From: Corynebacterium felinum
GTDB lineage: Bacteria; Actinomycetota; Actinomycetes; Mycobacteriales; Mycobacteriaceae
Assembly (NCBI RefSeq): GCF_030408755.1
Contig: NZ_CP047209.1
Span: forward strand, 1,736,001 to 1,800,000
Direction: 5' to 3'
Length of the DNA: 64,000 nucleotides
Shown one piece after another: positions 17,676 through 25,302 of this stretch; within the stretch, counting starts at the first letter, position 1, and the number at the start of each line of letters is the position of its first letter. A program made the translations under genes and the position numbers. The notes under the pieces were generated by a model, which was not told the DNA's origin, searched no databases, and saw only the letters and a list, made by a program, of their open reading frames with translations.

Positions 17676-19277
17676 GTGTCTGATTCTGGTTTTGTTCCGT
17701 CCCGTGGTGTGTTGGGGGCGGTTGCTGGTGAGTTAAAGGCGAAGTTGCTTGATTGTGGTTTCCATGTTGGGGGCATTCAGTCGTTTTTAGGCGCGGAGGG
17801 GTATGCGGCGTTGCGTCGGGGTGAGCCCGGTGCGGTGTTGTGGTCTGTGGAGTCTCGTAAGCACAAGCCGTTGGCGGTTCTGATTTCCGCGTTTTTGGTA
17901 CATGCATCTGTTGCTCGCGAAGAGTTGGAGCGTGTCTTGGGCGAGGATTTGGTGAGCACGCTTATCGACGCCGGGGTTTTGGGTAGCCGGAGTGTTTTCA
18001 TGAAGTCACCGTGTGAGGATAAAGGTTTGACAGCACTCATTGATGTGCAGCCGCACATCATTGCTGGCCGGAACTGTTTTGTTTTCTCCGATGTAGATGC
18101 GTCCCAGCTTGTCGATTATGTTCCGGGTTCGGAGCATGTGCTTGGTGTGGGTGCGGCGAGTCTGTCGCTTTTGGCCACCACTCCTTCCACGCCTGTAGAT
18201 ACGGTGTTGGATTTAGGTGTTGGTTCTGGTGTTCAGGTGTTGGGCCAGTTGGGGGTTGCTGGTTCTATTTGTGCAACGGATATTCATGGCCGGGCATTGG
18301 ATTTTGCTTCGGCTACGTTGGCAGGGTGTTCTGGCTCGGAGATTGAGTTGCTCGAAGGCAGTTGGTTTGAGCCGGTTGCTGGGCGAAGTTTTGACCGGAT
18401 TATTGCGAATCCTCCGTTTGTTGTCGGTGCTGGTGCAGTTGATTTGGTGTACCGCGATTCTGGATTGAATCTCGATGGCGCTACTGAGCTTGTGGTTGGG
18501 GGCGCATGCGAGCATTTGGCGTTGCATGGCAGTGCTCATTTGTTGGGGGCGTGGGCGCATGTTCGTGGACAGTCCTGGCGGGAGCGTGTGGCTAGTTGGC
18601 TTCCTGATCAGGGGGTGTGCGCATTAATTTTGCAGCGTGATGTTGTTTCGCCGGAGACTTATGTGGGTACCTGGTTGCGGGATGAGTCGATTGATCCCCG
18701 CTCAGAATTAGGTCAACGCCGTACGCGTGAGTGGTTGGAGCATTTCGCCCGTGAACAGGTGGAGGCTATTGGTTTTGGCTATATAGCCATTGTTCGCGTT
18801 GATGATAATCAGGCTTCCGATGTTCTTTTGGAGGAGTTTTCGCATGCCACTGATTCCCAGTTGGGTGAAGAAATTCAGGAGTATTTCCTTCGCTTGGAGT
18901 GGCTAAACCAACGCTCGGCCGAGGACATTGTGAATTCCTGTTTCATGTTGCGCCCAACCGTAGCTAAGGAAGAAGTCAGCGTTGCTGATCGTGATGCTGG
19001 TATGGGCTTTAGCGTCGAGGTTGTTCGCTTAGTGCGGATGGATGGTCCTCGCTGGAGCCACGAGGTTGATGCCGGTCTGGTGTCGATTATTAGTGGCATG
19101 CATCCACAAGGATTATGTTTGGGTGAGATTGTTGATTTGTTTGCACTCAGTCGCGGGCTTGATCCTGAGGTTGTGCGTGAAGCAGTGATTGGCCCTGTGG
19201 TGGATTTGGTTCGCCATGGGCTGTTGTTGCCCGCTGATTTGATGCGTGCAAGCGATGATAGCGATAATGAGGAGTAG
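17676..19277 (+). CDS. Class I SAM-dependent methyltransferase with flanking actinobacterial domains
   Basis: The 533-residue protein has an N-terminal helical domain (to about residue 110). A methyltransferase-small domain follows at about 165-330, with the SAM motif TVLDLGVGSGVQVL and the catalytic IIANPPFVVG. NPPF is typical of enzymes that methylate exocyclic or side-chain amides (PrmC, TrmN6, RsmC). The C-terminal part (about 420-515) looks like winged helices. The GTG at 17676 follows GGGGAG by about seven bases. It is followed by dtd within six bases, so they share a transcript. The target is unknown. Confidence 0.85.
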   Translation: MSDSGFVPSRGVLGAVAGELKAKLLDCGFHVGGIQSFLGAEGYAALRRGEPGAVLWSVESRKHKPLAVLISAFLVHASVAREELERVLGEDLVSTLIDAGVLGSRSVFMKSPCEDKGLTALIDVQPHIIAGRNCFVFSDVDASQLVDYVPGSEHVLGVGAASLSLLATTPSTPVDTVLDLGVGSGVQVLGQLGVAGSICATDIHGRALDFASATLAGCSGSEIELLEGSWFEPVAGRSFDRIIANPPFVVGAGAVDLVYRDSGLNLDGATELVVGGACEHLALHGSAHLLGAWAHVRGQSWRERVASWLPDQGVCALILQRDVVSPETYVGTWLRDESIDPRSELGQRRTREWLEHFAREQVEAIGFGYIAIVRVDDNQASDVLLEEFSHATDSQLGEEIQEYFLRLEWLNQRSAEDIVNSCFMLRPTVAKEEVSVADRDAGMGFSVEVVRLVRMDGPRWSHEVDAGLVSIISGMHPQGLCLGEIVDLFALSRGLDPEVVREAVIGPVVDLVRHGLLLPADLMRASDDSDNEE

Positions 19278-19283
19278 TTTCTT

Positions 19284-19718
19284 TTGAAAGCTGTTGTCAT
19301 GCGCGTCACTCAAGCGAGTGTGGTGGTTGATGGTGAAACTGTGGGTGCTATTGAATGCCCAGAAACTGGCGGATTGTTAGCCTTGGTGGGTGTTGGCGCT
19401 GATGATGCTCCTGATGCGTGGGAGACAATGGTGCGTAAGCTTGCCGAACTACGCATTTTGCGTGATGAGCGTTCGGTGGAGGAGGCTGGCGCACCAGTGT
19501 TGTTGGTGTCGCAGTTTACCTTGATGGGGAGGACGAAGAAGGGGCGTCGCCCCTCGTGGTCCGATGCGGCGCGTGGCGACGTTGCCCAACCGGTGATCAA
19601 TCAGATAGCTCAGGGTTTGCAGGCGCGCGGGATTGAGGTTGAACAAGGTCGTTTCGGCGCAATGATGGATGTACACAGTGTCAATGACGGCCCGTTCACC
19701 GTCATTATCGAGTGCTAG
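19284..19718 (+). CDS. dtd: D-aminoacyl-tRNA deacylase
   Basis: DTD removes D-amino acids and glycine mischarged onto tRNA. The 144-residue protein shows the family opening [18 protein letters not shown]. The SQFTL motif ([10 protein letters not shown]) provides the Thr side of the pocket. The cross-subunit Gly-Pro motif is in [12 protein letters not shown]. The start is TTG at 19284 with GAGGAG nine bases before it, and no better codon exists nearby. It follows the methyltransferase gene by six bases. Confidence 0.93.
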   Translation: MKAVVMRVTQASVVVDGETVGAIECPETGGLLALVGVGADDAPDAWETMVRKLAELRILRDERSVEEAGAPVLLVSQFTLMGRTKKGRRPSWSDAARGDVAQPVINQIAQGLQARGIEVEQGRFGAMMDVHSVNDGPFTVIIEC

Positions 19719-20075
19719 GGCCCTCTATCTGAAGGCACCAAAGTCACCTAGTAGATTCAGTGTTCATTGCCGACTGCAGACTATTAAAAAGTAAAGAGTT
19801 GCTAATGCAAAGCTGTGAGTGGCCTGTACATCCAAGGAACAAGTAGAGGCATTTTACCCCCTTAAATTCGGGGATTTAACCCACTTTCTGTTTTGATTGC
19901 GATTGTTCTTGCCAGTTTTCAGGGTAGTTCACCAACGTGGACTACCCCCATTTTGCTACCCCCGCTTTTTGTAGGTGACCTCGTAAAATGCTCCGGGATT
20001 GATAGTTGGGAACTTAATGCGAAGTTCGTGCGTTAAGTGGTGTGAATAATCAACGAGTGTCTTCAGGAGGCAAGT
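19719..20075. other. dtd-sigB intergenic region
   Basis: It holds the sigB promoter (separate entry) and an untranslated leader ending in a strong AGGAGG about eight bases before the sigB ATG. I see no further gene. Confidence 0.6.
20009..20036 (+). promoter_or_regulatory. SigH-type promoter of sigB
   Basis: GGAAC at 20009-20013 and CGTTAA at 20031-20036 are separated by exactly 17 bases. This fits the GGAA(C/T)/(C/T)GTT pattern of SigH-family promoters in corynebacteria, and sigB is a known SigH target in C. glutamicum. It ends 39 bases before the sigB start codon. Confidence 0.72.
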
Positions 20076-21308
20076 ATGAGCAGTTCTACCCTTCGGGAAT
20101 TTGACTCAGACGATTCATACGAGTTCGTCGGTGATGATCTTCCTACTCCTGCCGAAGGAGACGATTATGGTAGCGCCATCGATTCCCTTGACGTCGATGA
20201 TTCCGATGATCCTGCCCTCATTGATGATGTAGATGATGTAGATGATGTGGCGGATTCGGAGGAAGAGGATGACCCTTCCCGCTCGGTGCGGACAATTTCC
20301 CTTGCTTCGCCCGATAACGTCAATGTTGACGAGCTCGACGATGAGGAAGCTAAAGAACTAGATCGGGGTTCCCGAAGAGGGCATACGAACGATAACCCTT
20401 CCGCTGATCTTGTTCGCGTGTATCTGAACGGCATTGGTAAAACTGCACTACTCAGCGCTGAAGATGAAGTTTATTTGGCCCAGACCATTGAAATTGGTCT
20501 CTATGCCGAGTATTTGCTTAATGATTCCGACCAGAATCTCACTCGTGCGATGAAGCGTGATTTGAAGGTCTTGGTCAAGGAAGGGCGCAAGGCTCGCTCT
20601 CATTTATTGGAAGCAAACCTTCGTTTGGTGGTGTCGTTAGCAAAGCGCTACACGGGCCGTGGAATGCCATTGCTGGATTTGATCCAGGAAGGCAATTTAG
20701 GGTTGATCCGCGCAATGGAGAAGTTCGATTACTCCAAGGGCTTTAAGTTCTCTACCTATGCTACGTGGTGGATTCGCCAGGCTATCACTCGTGGCATGGC
20801 AGATCAGTCTCGCACGATTCGCCTACCAGTTCATTTGGTGGAGCAGGTGAATAAACTTTCGCGTATTAAGCGTGAGATGTACCAACACTTGGGTCGTGAA
20901 GCCACTCATGAAGAGCTGGCTGAAGAGACCGGTATCGATGAGTCGAAGATTGAGATGCTTCTTCGCCAGTCCCGCGATCCTGTATCGCTGGATATGCCGG
21001 TCGGTGCTGATGAGGAAGCTCCGCTGGGCGACTTCATTGAAGATTCCGAAGCTGCAGATGCTGAGTCCGCCGTGGTTGCCTCCTTACGCCATTCCGATAT
21101 TCGTGAGGTGATTGCCACTCTCGAACAGCGCGAGCAGGATGTGATCCGCATGCGCTACGGGCTTGACGACGGCGTCCCACGCACCCTGGACCAGATCGGT
21201 CGTCGTTATGGTTTGTCGCGCGAGCGCGTGCGTCAGATTGAGCGGGAAGTTATGCGGAAGTTACGTGACGGTGAGCGTGCCGATAAGCTTCGCGCCTACG
21301 CTCATTAG
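20076..21308 (+). CDS. sigB: Principal-like sigma factor SigB
   Basis: SigB is the group 2 sigma factor used in stress and slow growth. The 410-residue product has a strongly acidic N-terminus of about 105 residues, including three DDV repeats coded by 20223-20249. Region 1.2 starts at about 109 ([17 protein letters not shown]). Region 2 shows [19 protein letters not shown] and [16 protein letters not shown]. Region 4 ends with [20 protein letters not shown]. It lacks the Lys-rich tail of SigA. The ATG has a perfect AGGAGG site. The acidic extension makes it longer than the SigB of about 330 residues I recall from C. glutamicum. Confidence 0.95.
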   Translation: MSSSTLREFDSDDSYEFVGDDLPTPAEGDDYGSAIDSLDVDDSDDPALIDDVDDVDDVADSEEEDDPSRSVRTISLASPDNVNVDELDDEEAKELDRGSRRGHTNDNPSADLVRVYLNGIGKTALLSAEDEVYLAQTIEIGLYAEYLLNDSDQNLTRAMKRDLKVLVKEGRKARSHLLEANLRLVVSLAKRYTGRGMPLLDLIQEGNLGLIRAMEKFDYSKGFKFSTYATWWIRQAITRGMADQSRTIRLPVHLVEQVNKLSRIKREMYQHLGREATHEELAEETGIDESKIEMLLRQSRDPVSLDMPVGADEEAPLGDFIEDSEAADAESAVVASLRHSDIREVIATLEQREQDVIRMRYGLDDGVPRTLDQIGRRYGLSRERVRQIEREVMRKLRDGERADKLRAYAH

Positions 21309-21336
21309 TGTGAGTTCTTCTCCCCCGTTGTTTTCA

Positions 21337-21371
21337 GCCTGGTTGCATGAATGTGCAACCAGGCTTTGTTT
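21337..21371 (+). terminator. Terminator after sigB
   Basis: GCCTGGTTGCA (21337-21347) pairs perfectly with TGCAACCAGGC (21354-21364), followed by TTTGTTT. It closes the sigB transcript 28 bases after the stop. Confidence 0.85.
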
Positions 21372-21804
21372 GATGCTGTTCAAAGTGTGTTTCGGTGATG
21401 ATGAGTTCATCGCGAGCTAGGAAGACCTTGTGAAGTTTTGGAAGGCAGTTGGTTATGCAGCTAAAACATTGCAAATAGTTTGGGCCTATACATTTTCGCC
21501 TCAGAATTACAAATAGGCTATCATTGAGGACATTGGTGACAGTAAGACAAGGTTGCGGCGGCCGCTACCCTTTGATGATGCTGTGGGAACGTTTTCATAG
21601 CGGAAGCTTTACACTTCTTCTACAATGAGAATCCACTCCATTACTTGAGTCTATGCCCCCTTTTTTCTTGTTTTACCCACAAGTTCATACCGCTGTGCTG
21701 CGATAGCTGTGGTCACATATCGTGTGACCGAGCGTTGTGGGGCCTGCTGCTCACTATGAATTTTTTACAAACGGATACGAAAAACTGCACGAAAGGCTTT
21801 TGAC
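21372..21804. other. sigB-dtxR intergenic region
   Basis: About 430 bases without a gene. It contains the palindrome GGTCACA-TATCG-TGTGACC at 21711-21729, 76 bases before the dtxR start, a possible operator in the dtxR promoter region. No DtxR-type iron box (TTAGG...CCTAA) was seen. Confidence 0.5.
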
Positions 21805-22488
21805 GTGAAGGATCTGGTCGATACCACTGAAATGTATCTCCGCACCATTTACGAGCTGGAAGAAGAAGGAATTACTCCCCTTCGGGCGCGTATCGCCGAA
21901 CGCCTTGAGCAGTCCGGCCCAACTGTTAGCCAGACCGTTGCCCGCATGGAGCGTGACGGCCTCGTAGTTGTTGCCTCCGACCGGAGCCTGCAAATGACTC
22001 CTGAGGGTCGTGCGCTTGCGATTGCTGTGATGCGTAAGCACCGTCTCGCTGAGCGTCTGTTAACCGATATCATTGGCCTCGACATTAACAAGGTGCATGA
22101 GGAAGCGTGCCGCTGGGAGCACGTGATGAGTGATGAGGTTGAGCGTCGCTTGGTTAGTGTGTTGGACGTATATGACCGCTCCCCATTTGGCAATCCGATT
22201 CCAGGGTTGGAGGAACTTGGTGTCGAGATAAAAGAGCCTGTGGCACCGGGTTTGCGCACGATCGATACTGAGGAAAGTGATATCGCACGCAAAGTCCGCA
22301 TTGTTCAGATTAACGAGATTCTTCAGGTTGATCCAAGCCAGTTCAAGGCTCTGCTAAATGCAGGTATTGAGGTTGGCTCCGAGGTCGATTTTGAGCACAA
22401 GGATGGTCAGATCCGCCTGATCAACGGTGAGATGATTGTTGAATTGGATGATGATCTCGCCCACGCTGTTCGCATCGAGCTTATCTAG
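21805..22488 (+). CDS. dtxR: Iron-dependent transcriptional repressor DtxR
   Basis: DtxR binds operator DNA when loaded with Fe2+ and represses iron uptake, and in lysogenic C. diphtheriae the tox gene. The 227-residue protein starts [22 protein letters not shown] (GTG at 21805, GAAAGG before it). It has the winged-helix domain to about residue 70 and the metal ligands Met10, His79, Glu83, His98, Cys102, Glu105 and His106 ([10 protein letters not shown]). An SH3-like C-terminal domain follows. The last 80 residues differ most from my recollection of the C. diphtheriae protein. galE, its usual downstream neighbour, is missing. Confidence 0.97.
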   Translation: MKDLVDTTEMYLRTIYELEEEGITPLRARIAERLEQSGPTVSQTVARMERDGLVVVASDRSLQMTPEGRALAIAVMRKHRLAERLLTDIIGLDINKVHEEACRWEHVMSDEVERRLVSVLDVYDRSPFGNPIPGLEELGVEIKEPVAPGLRTIDTEESDIARKVRIVQINEILQVDPSQFKALLNAGIEVGSEVDFEHKDGQIRLINGEMIVELDDDLAHAVRIELI

Positions 22489-22533
22489 TTCCCGCATATC
22501 AGCAGGATTCAGACTAGGCGTGAGGGTATAGGC

Positions 22534-22598
22534 AAAAAATAATCACTGCGCTCAGGCACATCTTCCGGTGGGGAGAAGGCCTGCGCGCAGTGTTTTTT
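22534..22598. terminator. Bidirectional terminator between dtxR and the DUF4192 gene
   Basis: CACTGCGCTCAGGC at 22544 pairs at 13 of 14 positions with GCCTGCGCGCAGTG ending at 22592, followed by TTTTTT. A run AAAAAAT before the left arm gives a T tract on the other strand as well. Confidence 0.82.
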
Positions 22599-22691
22599 AG
22601 TGTCGCTCATGTGGCTACACAGTTGCCTAAACCTTCGTAATTTCGATACTTACTGGGGTTTGTCTCTGTGCAAATTTCTGTGCGCGAGCAG

Positions 22692-23804
22692 TTAGGCAGC
22701 TCGTTTCCCAAAGTTATTTAAGGTTGCTTCGCTGCCTTTGGTCACTGCTGCTACTGCCTGATGTAGTTTGCCATGCTGATAGCCAGTGAGCAGTAACTGC
22801 GTGAGCCGATGCTCGGGGTTCTCCTCCTGGGAGGCGATAAGAGCATGGAATACGCGTGGGCTGGCAAGGTGCATCGCATCAGTCAGCGCGTAGACGCACA
22901 AGGCGTTGCAGCGTACCTGGTCGCGGTGTGCCCGCGCGACTTGGAGTGCCAAATTCAGGCACGGTTGTGCCTTGCTTGTCAGGGTTTGTAAAAACGCATC
23001 TCTTAACGCAAGTCGCGCGAGTATCGCACCCACGAATTCCAACTCCGCTTCGGTGAGTGTGTAGTCGGGATCGTGATCGAGCGTATCGATGACAGCATGA
23101 AGTCGCGCAAAGTGTGGCGTGAGCGTTTCGACGTCGTTTTCGGCGTCGAAAAGCATCGCTGACGATTTCTGAATGACCGCATCCCTGCGCCGCCAATGCG
23201 TCGGCGACTCAGGCTCAACGTGAGCATCGAAATACGCCACACAATCATCCCGACTCAGTTCCGGCAAAAACCCTTGCTTGAGCAGTGACTGCGTGCTCAC
23301 AGCCTGCGCCACAGATGGAATCGATCCTTTCATCCACACACCCTTAGGGTCTACTGGCGGAAATACGCGTTGTGTCTGATCCACTTCGCCTCGCGGCTCG
23401 CGCTGGAACCATAAGTGGTACGGATTGCCACTCATAATGTCGTTTGTGTGCCAACATGCATCGATATGCACGATTTGTGCATCAGCTCCCTGTGTGAGCA
23501 ACAGGTAGGCCTGATCCACAAAGTTGGGGTCTTTGTCGCGATCGGAAATGATGAAGGCAAACACATACGCGGGATTGAGCTCATCGATACTTGCACCCAA
23601 GTCTGGTAGGTAACGCAGGCGCGAAATATCAATCCTGAGCACTGGACCGAGATCAAAACTCGTCCCAGCTTCGCCATCGACATCCTCACTCAATTCTGGG
23701 TGAGTAAAGACAGCGAAAACAACGGAATCATGGGGGTAGAAACCCAAGATCCCTGGAATATTCGCCAGCAACGTTCCAGGAAGCTGGCAATACGAACTAG
23801 TCAT
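22692..23804 (-). CDS. DUF4192 domain protein
   Basis: The 370-residue soluble protein starts MTSSYCQLPGTLLANIPGILGFYPHDSVVFAVF, which is the DUF4192 signature in Actinobacteria. A Rossmann-like N-terminal half is seen (DPNFVDQAYLLLTQGADAQIVHIDACW). The helical second half is rich in Ala, Arg and His (NLALQVARAHRDQVRCNALCVYALTDAMHLASP). The ATG at 23802-23804 begins the conserved part, although the frame continues upstream to 23915. It is convergent with dtxR. Function is unknown. Confidence 0.82.
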   Translation of the reverse strand: MTSSYCQLPGTLLANIPGILGFYPHDSVVFAVFTHPELSEDVDGEAGTSFDLGPVLRIDISRLRYLPDLGASIDELNPAYVFAFIISDRDKDPNFVDQAYLLLTQGADAQIVHIDACWHTNDIMSGNPYHLWFQREPRGEVDQTQRVFPPVDPKGVWMKGSIPSVAQAVSTQSLLKQGFLPELSRDDCVAYFDAHVEPESPTHWRRRDAVIQKSSAMLFDAENDVETLTPHFARLHAVIDTLDHDPDYTLTEAELEFVGAILARLALRDAFLQTLTSKAQPCLNLALQVARAHRDQVRCNALCVYALTDAMHLASPRVFHALIASQEENPEHRLTQLLLTGYQHGKLHQAVAAVTKGSEATLNNFGKRAA

Positions 23805-24211
23805 ACTTTCTACTTGAAGGCCAAATGCTACGGCGCGCAAATCGAAGCACTCAGCGCAGCACCAAAATCTGTGGAATTTGAAAAACACCCCCGAGTTATC
23901 CACAGATTTTGGCAATTTGCGTTGTTTCGAGTTGCGAGCCGGAACTAATTGTGGTTAAAAATTTTCACTCAACTGCATGTGAAAAGCACGGCAGTTTTCA
24001 CCGCACTAACACGCCCACTCAACGCGGTGTGAGAACAGACACGCTTAAGGCTTAGGAACATGAAAAACAGCATGTCTTAAGGTAAGATTGGGTTTTTTAG
24101 CGCCGACTCTCAGCTGCACGCTTGTGCGCCGCAATTGCTAAAACCATGCGGAAAAGAGTAACAAAGAACAAACAAATGGGGATAGTGAAAGGTTAAAAGG
24201 AGGATTTCATC
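23805..24211. other. Divergent promoter region of the DUF4192 and PAC2 genes
   Basis: Both genes read outwards from here. The right end carries AGGAGG before the PAC2 GTG. The sequence TTTTCACCGC...GCGGTGTGAGAA at about 23996-24036 can form an imperfect stem. No gene is seen. Confidence 0.45.
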
Positions 24212-25192
24212 GTGAACGAGCACATCAAGCCCATGTACGAACTAGAGTTTCCTGCACCAGTACTGTCCACAGAGAAAAACTCCGGACCCACCCTTGTGAT
24301 TGCATTGCAAGGCTACGCAGACGCTGGCCATGCCGTCGATGCTAGTTCCGAACACCTGCTAGCCGCATTAGAACACCGCCCTGTCGTTTCTTTCAACAAC
24401 GACGAGTTCATTGACTACCGCTCCCGTAGGCCGGTCGTTACCCTCGATCACAATTCGCTCGCTGAAATCGACGATCTCCACTTGGGAATCCACGCTGTTC
24501 ACGACAATGCCGAACAGTCTTTCTTGCTGTTGTCTGGTCCTGAACCAGACTTGCGCTGGACAGCTTTTAGCGAAGTAGTCGGTGACCTTGTCGAACGCTA
24601 CAACGTGTCTCAAACTGTGTGCCTCTACGCAGCCCCTATGGCAGTGCCGCATACGCGGCCGCTGATGATTAGTGCCCACGGCAACGATCACTCGCTTTTT
24701 GGTTCCCATCACCGCATGGATGCTCGCTTCCAAATCCCCGGCTCAGCTGCGCTGTATATTGAGCGGGAATTGGTCAAGCGTGGCTGTAACGTGGTTGGTT
24801 TCACTGCGCATGTTCCCCACTACGTGTCAGCTTCTGCCTATCCGCAAGCCACATTGCAGCTTCTTGAAGCAGTAGCGGAGGTCGCTCAGTTGGAACTGCC
24901 ATTGCGCACCTTGGAGGAAGACGCTGCGAAAGTAGCGCTGCAAATCGAGGAGCAAATGGCTCAGTCCCATGAAGTTTCTACCGTTGTTGAGCTTCTTGAA
25001 CAACAATACGACGAGGCGATGGCTCGTTACGAGAAGGAACAGCAGCAGCAAGAGCTCGAATCTGAAACTGACACCGTGGTCGTCGATATCGATCCTAACG
25101 AGATGCCGTCGGGCGAAGAATTGGGTGAAGAGTTTGAGAAGTTCTTAGCTGATCTCGATAGCCCTGAAGATCCAGAGCATCCACAAATCTAA
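24212..25192 (+). CDS. PAC2 family protein
   Basis: The 326-residue protein belongs to the PAC2 (proteasome assembly chaperone 2-like) family, common in Actinobacteria. Conserved stretches are LVIALQGYADAGHAVDASSEHLL near residue 30, LLLSGPEPDLRWTAF near 105, LYAAPMAVPHTRP near 140, and VGFTAHVPHYVSASAYPQATLQLLEAV near 195. The C-terminal 90 residues form a charged coiled coil with an acidic tail. The GTG start at 24212 follows AGGAGG. Function in these bacteria is unknown. Confidence 0.86.
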   Translation: MNEHIKPMYELEFPAPVLSTEKNSGPTLVIALQGYADAGHAVDASSEHLLAALEHRPVVSFNNDEFIDYRSRRPVVTLDHNSLAEIDDLHLGIHAVHDNAEQSFLLLSGPEPDLRWTAFSEVVGDLVERYNVSQTVCLYAAPMAVPHTRPLMISAHGNDHSLFGSHHRMDARFQIPGSAALYIERELVKRGCNVVGFTAHVPHYVSASAYPQATLQLLEAVAEVAQLELPLRTLEEDAAKVALQIEEQMAQSHEVSTVVELLEQQYDEAMARYEKEQQQQELESETDTVVVDIDPNEMPSGEELGEEFEKFLADLDSPEDPEHPQI

Positions 25193-25207
25193 ACATTCCA
25201 AGACCTT

Positions 25208-25252
25208 CCCCCTTCACGTGCGAGCCGCATGCACGTGAAGGGGGTTTGTCTT
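25208..25252 (+). terminator. Terminator after the PAC2 gene
   Basis: CCCCCTTCACGTGC (25208-25221) pairs perfectly with GCACGTGAAGGGGG (25231-25244), followed by TTTGTCTT. Confidence 0.85.
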
Positions 25253-25302
25253 CACCACCTTTTGCGTGTAACTCAGCAGAATTTCACGCAACCTAGGATA
25301 GT

